Both the position numbers and the translations under genes were made by a program. From Azohydromonas lata NBRC 102462 (GTDB taxonomy: Bacteria > Pseudomonadota > Gammaproteobacteria > Burkholderiales > Burkholderiaceae_C): a stretch of DNA of 63,081 nucleotides. The stretch covers positions 1 to 63,081 of the forward strand of contig NZ_BCTC01000033.1 in NCBI RefSeq assembly GCF_001571085.1, written 5' to 3'. Shown here piece by piece: positions 44,262 to 52,300 of this stretch. Position 1 is the stretch's first letter, and each line of letters opens with the position of its first letter. The notes below the pieces were generated by a model that made no database searches, was not told where the DNA came from, and saw only the letters and a program-made list of their open reading frames with translations.

Positions 44262-44891
44262 ATGCAAAAGGCATTGCTGGCGGTGGACCGGTTCTCCACC
44301 TTCGTGGGCAAGGCCTTCGCCTGGACGGCGGTGGGCCTGACGCTGCTCATCAGCTGGGAGGTGTTCAGCCGTTACGTGCTCAACAGGCCGCATGCCTGGG
44401 TGCTGGACGCGCAGATCATGCTCTACGGCACGCTGTTCATGACGGCCGGCGCCTACACGCTGTCCAAGAACGGCCACGTGCGCGGCGACGTGCTCTACGG
44501 CTTCTTCAGCCCGCGCACGCAGGCGGCCATAGACCTCACGCTGTACCTGCTGTTCTTCCTGCCCGGCGTGGTGGCGCTCACGTGGGCGGGCTGGCAGTTC
44601 GCGCACGAGTCGCTGGCCATACGCGAGCAGACCTTCTCGGCCGACGCGCTGCCGCTGTACCCGTTCAAGTTCGTCATCCCGCTGGCCGGCGCCATCCTGC
44701 TGCTGCAGGGCGTGGTGGAGATCGTGCGCTGCGTGCTGTGCCTGCGCGAAGGGTGCTGGCCCCGGCGCGACGGCGACGTGGAGGAGGTGGACGTGGACAA
44801 GCTGCGCGAGATGGTGCACGTCCAGGCCGACGGCGCTGCCGCGGCGGATGCCGCCGTGCTGCCGCCGGCGCAACGCCAGGAGGGCGCGTGA
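44262..44891 (+). CDS. dctQ: TRAP transporter small membrane subunit (DctQ family)
   Basis: Four-helix inner-membrane subunit that joins the binding protein to the large carrier. The 209 residues have helices near 18-40, 50-70, 90-112 and 138-160, with the DctQ-type WEVFSRYVLNRPHAWVLDAQIMLYGTLFMTAGAYTLSKNGHVRGDVLY. The tail is charged and Ala-rich. AAGGGG lies five bases before ATG 44262; an in-frame GTG at 44241 is less likely. The stop overlaps the start of the next gene (TGATG). Confidence 0.9.
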   Translation: MQKALLAVDRFSTFVGKAFAWTAVGLTLLISWEVFSRYVLNRPHAWVLDAQIMLYGTLFMTAGAYTLSKNGHVRGDVLYGFFSPRTQAAIDLTLYLLFFLPGVVALTWAGWQFAHESLAIREQTFSADALPLYPFKFVIPLAGAILLLQGVVEIVRCVLCLREGCWPRRDGDVEEVDVDKLREMVHVQADGAAAADAAVLPPAQRQEGA

Positions 44892-46894
44892 TGAAGCTGC
44901 GCAAGGAACTGTGGTTCGGCTTCGGCCTGATGGCGCTCATCGGGGCCGGCGCCGTGGCCATGCTGGTGGGGGCCGAGCGCATCACCAACGGCCACATCGG
45001 CCTGCTGATGCTGTCGCTGGTGGTGGTGGCCATCATGCTGGGCTTTCCGACCGCCTTCACGCTCATGGGCATGGGCATGGTCTTCACCTGGCTGGCCTAC
45101 GAGCGCGACACGGCCAAGACGCTGGACCTCATGGTGCAGTCGGCCTACAAGGTGATGAGCAACGACGTGCTCATCTCCATCCCGCTCTTCGTCTTCATGG
45201 GCTACCTGGTGGAGCGGGCCAACCTGATAGAGAAGCTGTTCAAGAGCCTGCACCTGGCGCTGGCGCGGCTGCCCGGGGCGCTGGCGGTGGCCACCCTCGT
45301 GACCTGCACCCTCTTCGCCACGGCCACGGGCATCGTGGGCGCGGTGGTGACGCTCATGGGGCTGCTGGCGCTGCCGGCCATGCTGCGCGCGGGCTACTCG
45401 GTGCCGCTGTCGGCCGGGGTCATCACGGCCGGTGGTTGCCTGGGCATCCTCATCCCGCCTTCGGTGCTGCTCATCGTCTACGGCGCCACGGCCGGCGTGT
45501 CGGTGGTGCAGCTCTACGCGGGCGCCTTCTTTCCGGGGCTGATGCTGGCGGGGCTGTACATCCTCTACACCATCCTGGTGGCCAAGCTCAAACCGACGCT
45601 GGCGCCGCCGCTGTCCGCGCAGGAGCGCGCCGTGGCGCTGCCCGCGCCGCTGCTGCAGGCCGGCGCCGCGCCGCACGCCCACGTGCTGCCCGGGCTGCTG
45701 GCCGCGCTCAAGGGCCGGCGCGCGCATGGCGTGCCCACGGGCTACCTGCTTGGGCAAAGCCTGGTGGCGGCGCTGCCGGCGCTGGTGTTCGTGGCGGCGG
45801 CCCTGGTGAGCCATGACGTCGTGACGCGGCCGCAGGCGGCGGAGGCCGGATCGGGGCTGACGGAGATCGGTGCAGAGCCCTCCGAGCGCAGTGCCGGCGG
45901 CGGCCTGGCCGAGCCGCCGCCGGATGGCGCGCTGCAGGAGCCCCCGGCCGAGGGCGGCTTGCAGGAACCGCCCTCCGGCGGCGCCTTGCAGGAGCCTCCC
46001 GGCAGCGGTGCCGGCGGGCTGCAGGAGCCGCCGGGCGCCGCGGGGGGAGCGGACGCGTCCTCCGGCTCAGCCGGCCTGGCCGAGCCGCCCGGCGCGGCGG
46101 TGTCGGCGGGCGAGGGGGCCGACGCCGCCGCTCCCCGGTCCGCGCCTGCCGGCTTCTGGATCACCTTGGGCGTGCTGGCCGTGGTGCTGCTGCTGTTCTA
46201 TGCGCTCTTGAGCTTCGCGCGGCTGGAGGTGTTCAAGATGCTGCTGGGCAGCTTTTTCCCGCTGCTCCTCCTCATCCTGGCCGTGCTGGGCTCCATCGTG
46301 TTCGGCCTGGCCACGCCGACCGAAGCCGCGGCCGTGGGCGCGTTGGGCGGCGCGCTGCTGGCGGCGGCCTACGGGCGGCTGAACCTGCAGGTGGTCAAGG
46401 AGTCGGTCTTCCTCACGGCCAAGACCAGCGCCATGGTGTGCTGGCTGTTCGTGGGCTCGGCCATCTTCTCGGCGGCCTTTGCGCTGCTCGGCGGCCAGGA
46501 ACTGGTGGAGCAGTGGGTGATGGGGCTCAACCTCAGCCGCACGGAGTTCATGCTGCTGTCGCAGGTGATCATCTTCATCCTGGGCTGGCCGCTGGAGTGG
46601 ACGGAGATCATCGTGATCTTCATGCCCATCTTCATCCCGCTGCTGGACAACTTCGGCGTGGACCCGCTGTTCTTCGGCCTGCTGGTGGCGCTGAACCTGC
46701 AGACGGCTTTCCTGAGCCCGCCCGTGGCCATGAGCGCCTTCTACCTGAAGGGCGTGGCGCCGCGGCACGTGACGCTCAACCAGATCTTCGCGGGCATGCT
46801 GCCCTTCATGGGCATACAGATCGTGGCCATCTTCCTGCTCTACCTCTTCCCCGGCATCGGCCTGTGGCTGCCGCGGCAGCTCTACGGCGGCTGA
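44891..46894 (+). CDS. dctM: TRAP transporter large permease (DctM family) with Pro-rich insertion
   Basis: Sodium-driven carrier subunit with about a dozen membrane helices. Family features include HIGLLMLSLVVVAIMLGFPTAFTLMGMG and CLGILIPPSVLLIVYGATAGVSVVQLYAGAFFPGLMLAGLYILY. The C-terminal half has FGLATPTEAAAVGALGG and TAFLSPPVAMSAFYLKG. The 667 residues exceed the usual 430-450. After about residue 260 there is a long region with an extra membrane helix (LVAALPALVFVAAALVSHD). Next come about 100 residues of a Gly/Pro/Glu-rich low-complexity stretch (about 317-415) with repeated LQEPP or LAEPP units, then another helix (FWITLGVLAVVLLLFYALLS). The gene is translationally coupled to dctQ and ends the operon. 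Confidence 0.92.
   Translation: MKLRKELWFGFGLMALIGAGAVAMLVGAERITNGHIGLLMLSLVVVAIMLGFPTAFTLMGMGMVFTWLAYERDTAKTLDLMVQSAYKVMSNDVLISIPLFVFMGYLVERANLIEKLFKSLHLALARLPGALAVATLVTCTLFATATGIVGAVVTLMGLLALPAMLRAGYSVPLSAGVITAGGCLGILIPPSVLLIVYGATAGVSVVQLYAGAFFPGLMLAGLYILYTILVAKLKPTLAPPLSAQERAVALPAPLLQAGAAPHAHVLPGLLAALKGRRAHGVPTGYLLGQSLVAALPALVFVAAALVSHDVVTRPQAAEAGSGLTEIGAEPSERSAGGGLAEPPPDGALQEPPAEGGLQEPPSGGALQEPPGSGAGGLQEPPGAAGGADASSGSAGLAEPPGAAVSAGEGADAAAPRSAPAGFWITLGVLAVVLLLFYALLSFARLEVFKMLLGSFFPLLLLILAVLGSIVFGLATPTEAAAVGALGGALLAAAYGRLNLQVVKESVFLTAKTSAMVCWLFVGSAIFSAAFALLGGQELVEQWVMGLNLSRTEFMLLSQVIIFILGWPLEWTEIIVIFMPIFIPLLDNFGVDPLFFGLLVALNLQTAFLSPPVAMSAFYLKGVAPRHVTLNQIFAGMLPFMGIQIVAIFLLYLFPGIGLWLPRQLYGG
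45880..46100 (+). repeat. Degenerate tandem repeat encoding (L)xEPPxGG in dctM
   Basis: Seven in-frame units reading GGLAEPP, GALQEPP, GGLQEPP, GALQEPP, GGLQEPP and similar, 24-60 bases apart. The DNA repeats share CTGCAGGAGCC or CTGGCCGAGCC cores. They lie in a predicted loop between two membrane helices. Confidence 0.75.
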
Positions 46895-46919
46895 GGCGGG
46901 GCGCCGCGGGCAGCGGCTT

Positions 46920-46952
46920 GCCGGCGGACGGCTTGCGCATCCGTCCGCCGGC
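46920..46952 (+). terminator. Terminator after the TRAP operon
   Basis: Perfect 12-bp stem GCCGGCGGACGG/CCGTCCGCCGGC with a 9-base loop, 26 bases past the dctM stop. No T run follows; strength and position suggest termination. Confidence 0.65.
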
Positions 46953-47001
46953 CCCATCTCGGCAAGGTGGCGACGCCGCGGCGCCTGGCGCGGACCCCAA
47001 T

Positions 47002-47021
47002 GCATATGCCGTCCGCATATG
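47002..47021. repeat. Paired GCATATG boxes
   Basis: GCATATG occurs at 47002-47008 and 47015-47021, 13 bp apart, followed by TATAAAAAG, about 55 bases before the gene at 47077. It may be a regulator site near that gene's promoter. Confidence 0.4.
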
Positions 47022-47076
47022 TATAAAAAGACAGTAGTCTGAAGCCGTCGTCGATCAACCCCGGGAAGTCCTTGTG

Positions 47077-47388
47077 ATGTGCAACCTGGCCGAACCCCTG
47101 CAGTGGGCTGGTGAGCCCGGCCGGCCCGCGGCCGACGCGCCGGCCGTGGGCCCGTTGCCGGCGCAAGCCTCGCGGCATCCGTTGCCGCAGCTTTCGGCGC
47201 ACGAAGCGCGTTGCCTGCTGCAGCGCATCGCCGCGCTGCGCGAGCAGGCGCAACTGGCCGTGCTGGGTGCGGACGCCGCGCGCGATGCCGTGCCGGCCTG
47301 TGCGCTGCAAGGCATCTGCCAGGCGCTGCACGAGGCGGAAGCAGCGATCGCGCACGCCCAGGAGCTGGCGGCGCGGGCCCTGCACTGA
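47077..47388 (+). CDS. Hypothetical small protein
   Basis: A 103-residue Ala-rich protein I do not recognise. The second half forms two likely helices (LSAHEARCLLQRIAALREQAQLAVLG and LQGICQALHEAEAAIAHAQELAARAL), so a small coiled-coil or helical hairpin is plausible. Codon use is normal for the region. GGGAAG lies about 10 bases before the start; GTG 47074 is an alternative start. It converges on the osmoprotectant transporter gene with 13 bases between them. Confidence 0.55.
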   Translation: MCNLAEPLQWAGEPGRPAADAPAVGPLPAQASRHPLPQLSAHEARCLLQRIAALREQAQLAVLGADAARDAVPACALQGICQALHEAEAAIAHAQELAARALH

Positions 47389-47401
47389 ACCCGGCCCGCC
47401 T

Positions 47402-48979
47402 TCAAACCCCTCGCCTCACCCCCCGCTGCAGCAGCGCGAACACCGCTTCCACCACCAGCGCCAGCGCCGCGGCCGGCACGGCGCCGGCCAGGGTTTGGAC
47501 GTGGTCGTTGATGGCCAGGCCCGTGACGATGCGCTCTCCCAGCCCGCCAGCGCCCACGAAGGCCGCCACGGTGGCCGTGCCCACGTTGATCACGGCCGCC
47601 GTCTTGATGCCCGCCAGCATCACGGGTGCCGCCAGCGGCAGCTCCACCGAGCGCAGCACCTGCGCCGGCTTCAGGCCCAGCGCCGCGCCGGCCAGGCGCA
47701 GCCCCTGCGGCACGCCCGCCAGCCCCTCGTGCGTGTTGCGGACGATGGGCAGCAGCGCATAGACGAACAGCGCCAGCAAGGCTGGGACGAAACCTATCGT
47801 GCCCACCAGCGCGATCAAGAAGGCCAGCAGCGCCAGCGACGGCACCGTTTGCAGCACGCCCACCGCGCCCAGCACCAGCCCGGAGAGCGCCTTCACCCGG
47901 TGGGCCAGCACGCCCAGCGGCACGCCCACCACCACGGCCATCGCCACCGAGCCGAACACCATGGCCAGGTGCTGCAGCAGCAGCCGGCCCAGGTCCGGCG
48001 CCAGCAGCCGCGCCATGAAGCCCGGGGGCGACGCGGGCGCGCCGGCCGGCGCCGAGGCGGCGGCGGCGCTGCCGCGGTCCAGGAACTCGCGCGCCACGTC
48101 GGCGAAGGCGCGGCCGTCCACCTCGGCCTGGGCGTTCATGGCCGTCATGGCCGCTTCGTCGATGCGGCCCTGCAGCGCCGCGGCCAGCGGCCGCTCGTCC
48201 AGCGAGGCGCGCATCAGCAGCACCGCGTCGTAGCGGGGGAAGAAATTGCGGTCGTCGCGCAGCACGCGCAGGTGCAGCCGCTCGATCTGAGCGTCGGTGG
48301 TGTAGACGTCCACCACGTCCACCTGCTTGCGCGCCAGCGCCTGGTAGGCCAGGCCATGGTCCAGGCCGGCGCCGGGCGCCATGCGCAGCCCGTAGGCGCG
48401 GCTCAGCCCCGGCCAGCCGTCGGCGCGCTGCAGGAACTCGTGCGACAGGCCCAGGCGCAGCGCGCCCGCCTGCGCGGGCGGCAGCGCGGCCAGGTCGGAC
48501 AGGGAGGCCACGCCCAGCCGCTGTGCGTCGTCCTCGCGCAGGGCCAGGGCGTAGGTGTTGTTGAAGCCCAGCGGCACGGCCGCCTTCAGGCCGCGCGGCG
48601 CCAGCCGGGCGTTGAGCTGCTCCAGCGAAACGGCGGCCTGCGTTCCTTCCAGCTTCAGCAGCTCGCGCGTGATGGTGCCCGTGTACTCCGGATAGACGTC
48701 CACGGCGCCGCTGGACAGCGCCTGCTCCAGGATGGCCGTGTTGCCCAGGCCCTGCCGGTGCTCCGCCGCGATGCCGGCGCGCCGCAGCGACTGCGTGACC
48801 AGCTCGCCCAGCAGGTAGCTTTCCGTGAAGCGCTTGGAGCCCACGGCCACTTCGGCGTGGGCTTCCGGAGCCTGCCCGGCGCGCGACGCCGCGCCTGCCG
48901 GCTGCTGCGCGTGCGCCGCGCCGGCCAGCAGCACCAGCGCCAGTGCCGCCAGTGCACGTGCGGCGGCCCGCAGGTTCAA
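47402..48979 (-). CDS. Fused osmoprotectant-type binding protein and ABC permease (OpuC/OsmF-like)
   Basis: One chain combining the substrate-binding and permease parts of a quaternary-amine ABC importer. The 525 residues have a signal peptide (about 1-25, ...LAGAAHAQ) and a ProX/OsmF-like domain (about 42-290: VGSKRFTESYLLGEL, GLGNTAILEQALSSGAVDVYPEYTGT, VDVVDVYTTDAQIERL). A ProW/OpuCB permease of five or six helices follows (about 310-520) with the EAA-like loop GVPQGLRLAGAALGLKPAQVLRSVELPLA. The start is TTG, overlapping the upstream stop as TTGA. In domain order it resembles fused OpuF- or BilE-like proteins, whose ligands are glycine betaine, choline or bile acids. No ATPase gene lies nearby. 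Confidence 0.85.
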   Translation of the reverse strand: MNLRAAARALAALALVLLAGAAHAQQPAGAASRAGQAPEAHAEVAVGSKRFTESYLLGELVTQSLRRAGIAAEHRQGLGNTAILEQALSSGAVDVYPEYTGTITRELLKLEGTQAAVSLEQLNARLAPRGLKAAVPLGFNNTYALALREDDAQRLGVASLSDLAALPPAQAGALRLGLSHEFLQRADGWPGLSRAYGLRMAPGAGLDHGLAYQALARKQVDVVDVYTTDAQIERLHLRVLRDDRNFFPRYDAVLLMRASLDERPLAAALQGRIDEAAMTAMNAQAEVDGRAFADVAREFLDRGSAAAASAPAGAPASPPGFMARLLAPDLGRLLLQHLAMVFGSVAMAVVVGVPLGVLAHRVKALSGLVLGAVGVLQTVPSLALLAFLIALVGTIGFVPALLALFVYALLPIVRNTHEGLAGVPQGLRLAGAALGLKPAQVLRSVELPLAAPVMLAGIKTAAVINVGTATVAAFVGAGGLGERIVTGLAINDHVQTLAGAVPAAALALVVEAVFALLQRGVRRGV

Positions 48980-49170
48980 CTTGCGCCGGCGCTGCTGCCC
49001 TGCTCCAGCAGGTGCCGTTTCACGGCCTCCGCGTCGTTGCCCGCGGCGCGCACCGCGTCCTCCAGCTGGGAGATGGTCACGCCGAAGTAATCGACCCAAC
49101 GCCGCATCGCGGCTTCGTCGTTGAGGTCGATGGAGTCTCCGGGGCGGGTGGGTTCGGTGTGGGTAGCCAT
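48976..49170 (-). CDS. DUF3606 small protein
   Basis: A 64-residue protein with the DUF3606 pattern IDLNDEAAMRRWVDYFGVTISQLEDAVRAAGNDAEAVKRHL, expected to form a compact helical domain. The family has no known role to me. Its stop overlaps the TTG start of the transporter gene by four bases, so the two are probably translated together. It sits between tamB and the transporter on the same strand. Confidence 0.82.
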   Translation of the reverse strand: MATHTEPTRPGDSIDLNDEAAMRRWVDYFGVTISQLEDAVRAAGNDAEAVKRHLLEQGSSAGAS

Positions 49171-49355
49171 GGCCCATGGCGGCAAGCGCCATGCCCCGTG
49201 CGGCATGGGCCAGGCCGCCGATGAAGAAAATTGCAGCCCGGCGACGGTTCGGCCCGCGGGCAGGCCTCCTGCAGGGGCTGCGCTGCGTTGTTTCAGTACA
49301 TGGAGCGTTGAGGCCCTGCCGGGTGATGGTTCCAGCGGCAACAACCCGTCCCCCT

Positions 49356-52300
49356 TCAATCCCACCGCCAGGTCCACACCAGGTCCACGCCCGTCGTCTC
49401 CCCGGTCAGCAGCCGCAAGGTAAAGCGTTGGGCGATCTTGTAGACCAGGTCGAAACCGCCGCCCGTGGCGTCCAGGCTTTGCCGGTAGCCCACGTAAAAG
49501 CGTTCGGAGAGCTGCTTGCCGACGCCCACCACCGCGTCCGACAGCCCGCCGGAAGCGCCGCGCGAGACGGAAAAGGCGTCCAGCCCAAGCCGCTGCGCCA
49601 GGCCGGGGCCGCTGCTGCCCTTGTTGCCCGCCAGCAGCGCCAGCGCCGCGCGCTGCAGCAGCGCGGTCTGGTCGCCCGCCAGGTCCGTGGACGCCTTGCC
49701 CAGCGTCAGCCACGAGAGCTTGTCGATGTCCGAGAGCGCCGGCGTGGACACCAGCGCCACGCGCGGGTTCTGCGCCGAGCCGGTCACGCCCACGCCCACG
49801 CGCACCTCGTCCAGGTCCGTGCGCAGCGCCTCGATGTCCAGCGTCGGGTTGGCCACCGGCCCGGTGAAGGTCACCAGGCCGCGCGTGATGTCCAGCTTGG
49901 CGCCGTAGGCGTCGAACACGCCGCCCACGGTGCGCACCGTGCCCACCACCGCCACCTGGTCGTTGGGCGCGGTCACGCGCAGCTCGCCGGCCAGCAGCGT
50001 GTTGATGCCCTTGCCGCGCACGCGCAGGTCGCTGCCCAGGTCCACGCGCAGGTCCAGGTCCATCTTCATGGGCGTTTGCGGCTGCCCGGTGCCCGGGGCG
50101 GGCTTGCGCGCCATGGCGGGGTCGTCCACCACCACCACGTCGTCCGACAGCGCGGGGGCACTGCTGCGGCCCAGGTCGATGAGGCCCCGGTCCACCTTGA
50201 AGCCGCCGCGCAGCGACAAATCCTTGCCCTGCAGCCGCGCCTGCGCCCGGCCGCTGACGTCCACGCGGCGGTCCACGCGGCCCAGGGCCTGGAAGCGGTC
50301 CAGCACCAGCGCCACGTCCACGCCGGGCTGCTCGCCCAAGCGCGCGCCGCCCTGCAACTGCGCCGTGCCGTCGCCCGCGCGCAGGACGAAACGTTCGATG
50401 CGCACCTGCTCGCCGTCCAGCGCCACGCGCATCTCGCCGTCGCGCACGCGCACGCCCTCCACGAAGTTCGTGACGCCCAACTGGTTGCCCAGCAGCGTGC
50501 CGGCGACTTCCGGCGCACCCAGGCGGCCGCCCACGCGGGCGCGCGCGTCCACCGTGCCGGCCAGGCGCCAGCCCACGGGCAGCCACGGGTCCCACACGCC
50601 CAGGTCGGCCACGCGCAGCTCCACGTTGCCCTGCACGGGCGTGGCGGCGCTGGGCCAGACCTCGCCCGGCGCCGTGCGCGCGCTGGCGCCGGCCGAGAGC
50701 ACGCCGATCTGCTGGCCGGCCACGCCCGCCCCGGCATTCCACTGGTTGCCATTGGCGCGCAGCGAGAGTTGCAGGGCCGATAAGCCCATGGCGCGGCGGC
50801 TGCCGCCCGCGGCCAGGCTCAGGTCGCCGCGGCGGCGCTCCACCAGCACGTCGGCCTGCAGCGTGGGTGCCGTGCGCACCACGGCGCGGCCGCTGATCTC
50901 CAGGTCGCCCTGCCAGCCCATGTCCGGCTGCAGCCGCGACAGCAGCGGCGCCACGGCCAGCGGCTCCAGGTTGACGGCAGCGTCCAGTTGGGCCGGCGCG
51001 CCCCCCGCGCCGGCCTGCCAGCGCACGGCGCTCCACTGCACGCCCGCGCCCAACACCGTGGCGCGGCCGGGCTGCACGTTCAGGCTGGCGGGGCGGCTGC
51101 CCTCGGCCATCCGGAACGCCAGCTCCACGTCGGCCGCCTGCAGCAGCGCGTCGGCGGCGCCGGCGCGGCGCGCGTCCACGCGCGTGATGCGGCCCTGCCA
51201 GCCCGCCAGCGTGGCGGGCAACGCGCCGCTGCCGCTCTGGATCAGGCCGCCCTGCGCCTCCAGCGCGAAGCGGGTGCGCGTGCCCGCGGCGCCCGGCGGC
51301 GGCGGTTGCAGCAGGTCCGTCCACTCCGGCGGCTGCGCGGCGGCTTCGCCCTGCAGCGCCAGGCGGTGGGCGCGGGTGGTGCCGTCCAGGCGCACATCCA
51401 CCGCCGGCACGCGCAGCCACTGCCCGCTGCCGGCCAAGGCCAGGTCGGCCAGTTGAAGGTTCAGCTCCAGCGGGGCATCGCCCACCGTGGCCAGGCGCCA
51501 GCGGGCCTGGCCGCTGCGCAGGCGCAGGGTGGGCAGCGACAAGCCGTCGGCGCTGGCCTGGCCCTGGCTGCGCAGCGCGGGCCAGCGGCCGTCCAGCGTG
51601 AAATTGGCCTTGGCGGCGCCGGCCACGGCCAGCGGGCGCACGGGTGCGGACGCGGCCGCCTTCGCCGCGCCTGCCTTGGCGCCGGCTTGGGCGGTTCTCG
51701 TCGCAGCCGGCTTGTTGCCCGCCTTACCTCTGGTGGTGGCCGCGGGCGCCGGGGCCGGCAGCAGCGCGGCCAGCGGGTTGAGGCGCTGCAGCGCGGGGGC
51801 GTCCACCGTGGCTTCCCAGTGGTCCGCCTGCGGGTTGCGCGCCAGCAGGCCTTGGGCGTGGGCGGCGTTGCCGTCCACTTGGGCGTCCAGGGCGGCTTGC
51901 AGGCCGGCGCTGGTTCCGCGCAGCGAGGCTGCACCCTGCAGCGGCACGTCGGCCAGGCGGCTGGGCGGGATGCCCACGTCGGCGCGGCCTTCCAGCCTCG
52001 CCAGCCAGGCCAGCAGGTCGCCGCCTGGGCCGGCCGCCGGCAGCGTCATGGCCGCGTCCACGCGCGCGGCCAGCTGGCTGGGCAAGCGGCGCAGCGGTGC
52101 GTCGGCCGGGCCGCTCCACCAGGGGCGCAGGTCCAGGTCGTCCAGGGCGGCCTTGGTGTCCAGTTGCCAGGGCGCGCCGGCCGCCGCCTGGCGCATGCGG
52201 CCCTGGGCCGAGAGGCGGGCCGTGCCGGCGCTGCCCTGCAGCCGGCGCAGCGCCACCACGGTGGCGGCGGCTTCGGACTGCCAGCCGGCCTCCAGGTCCA

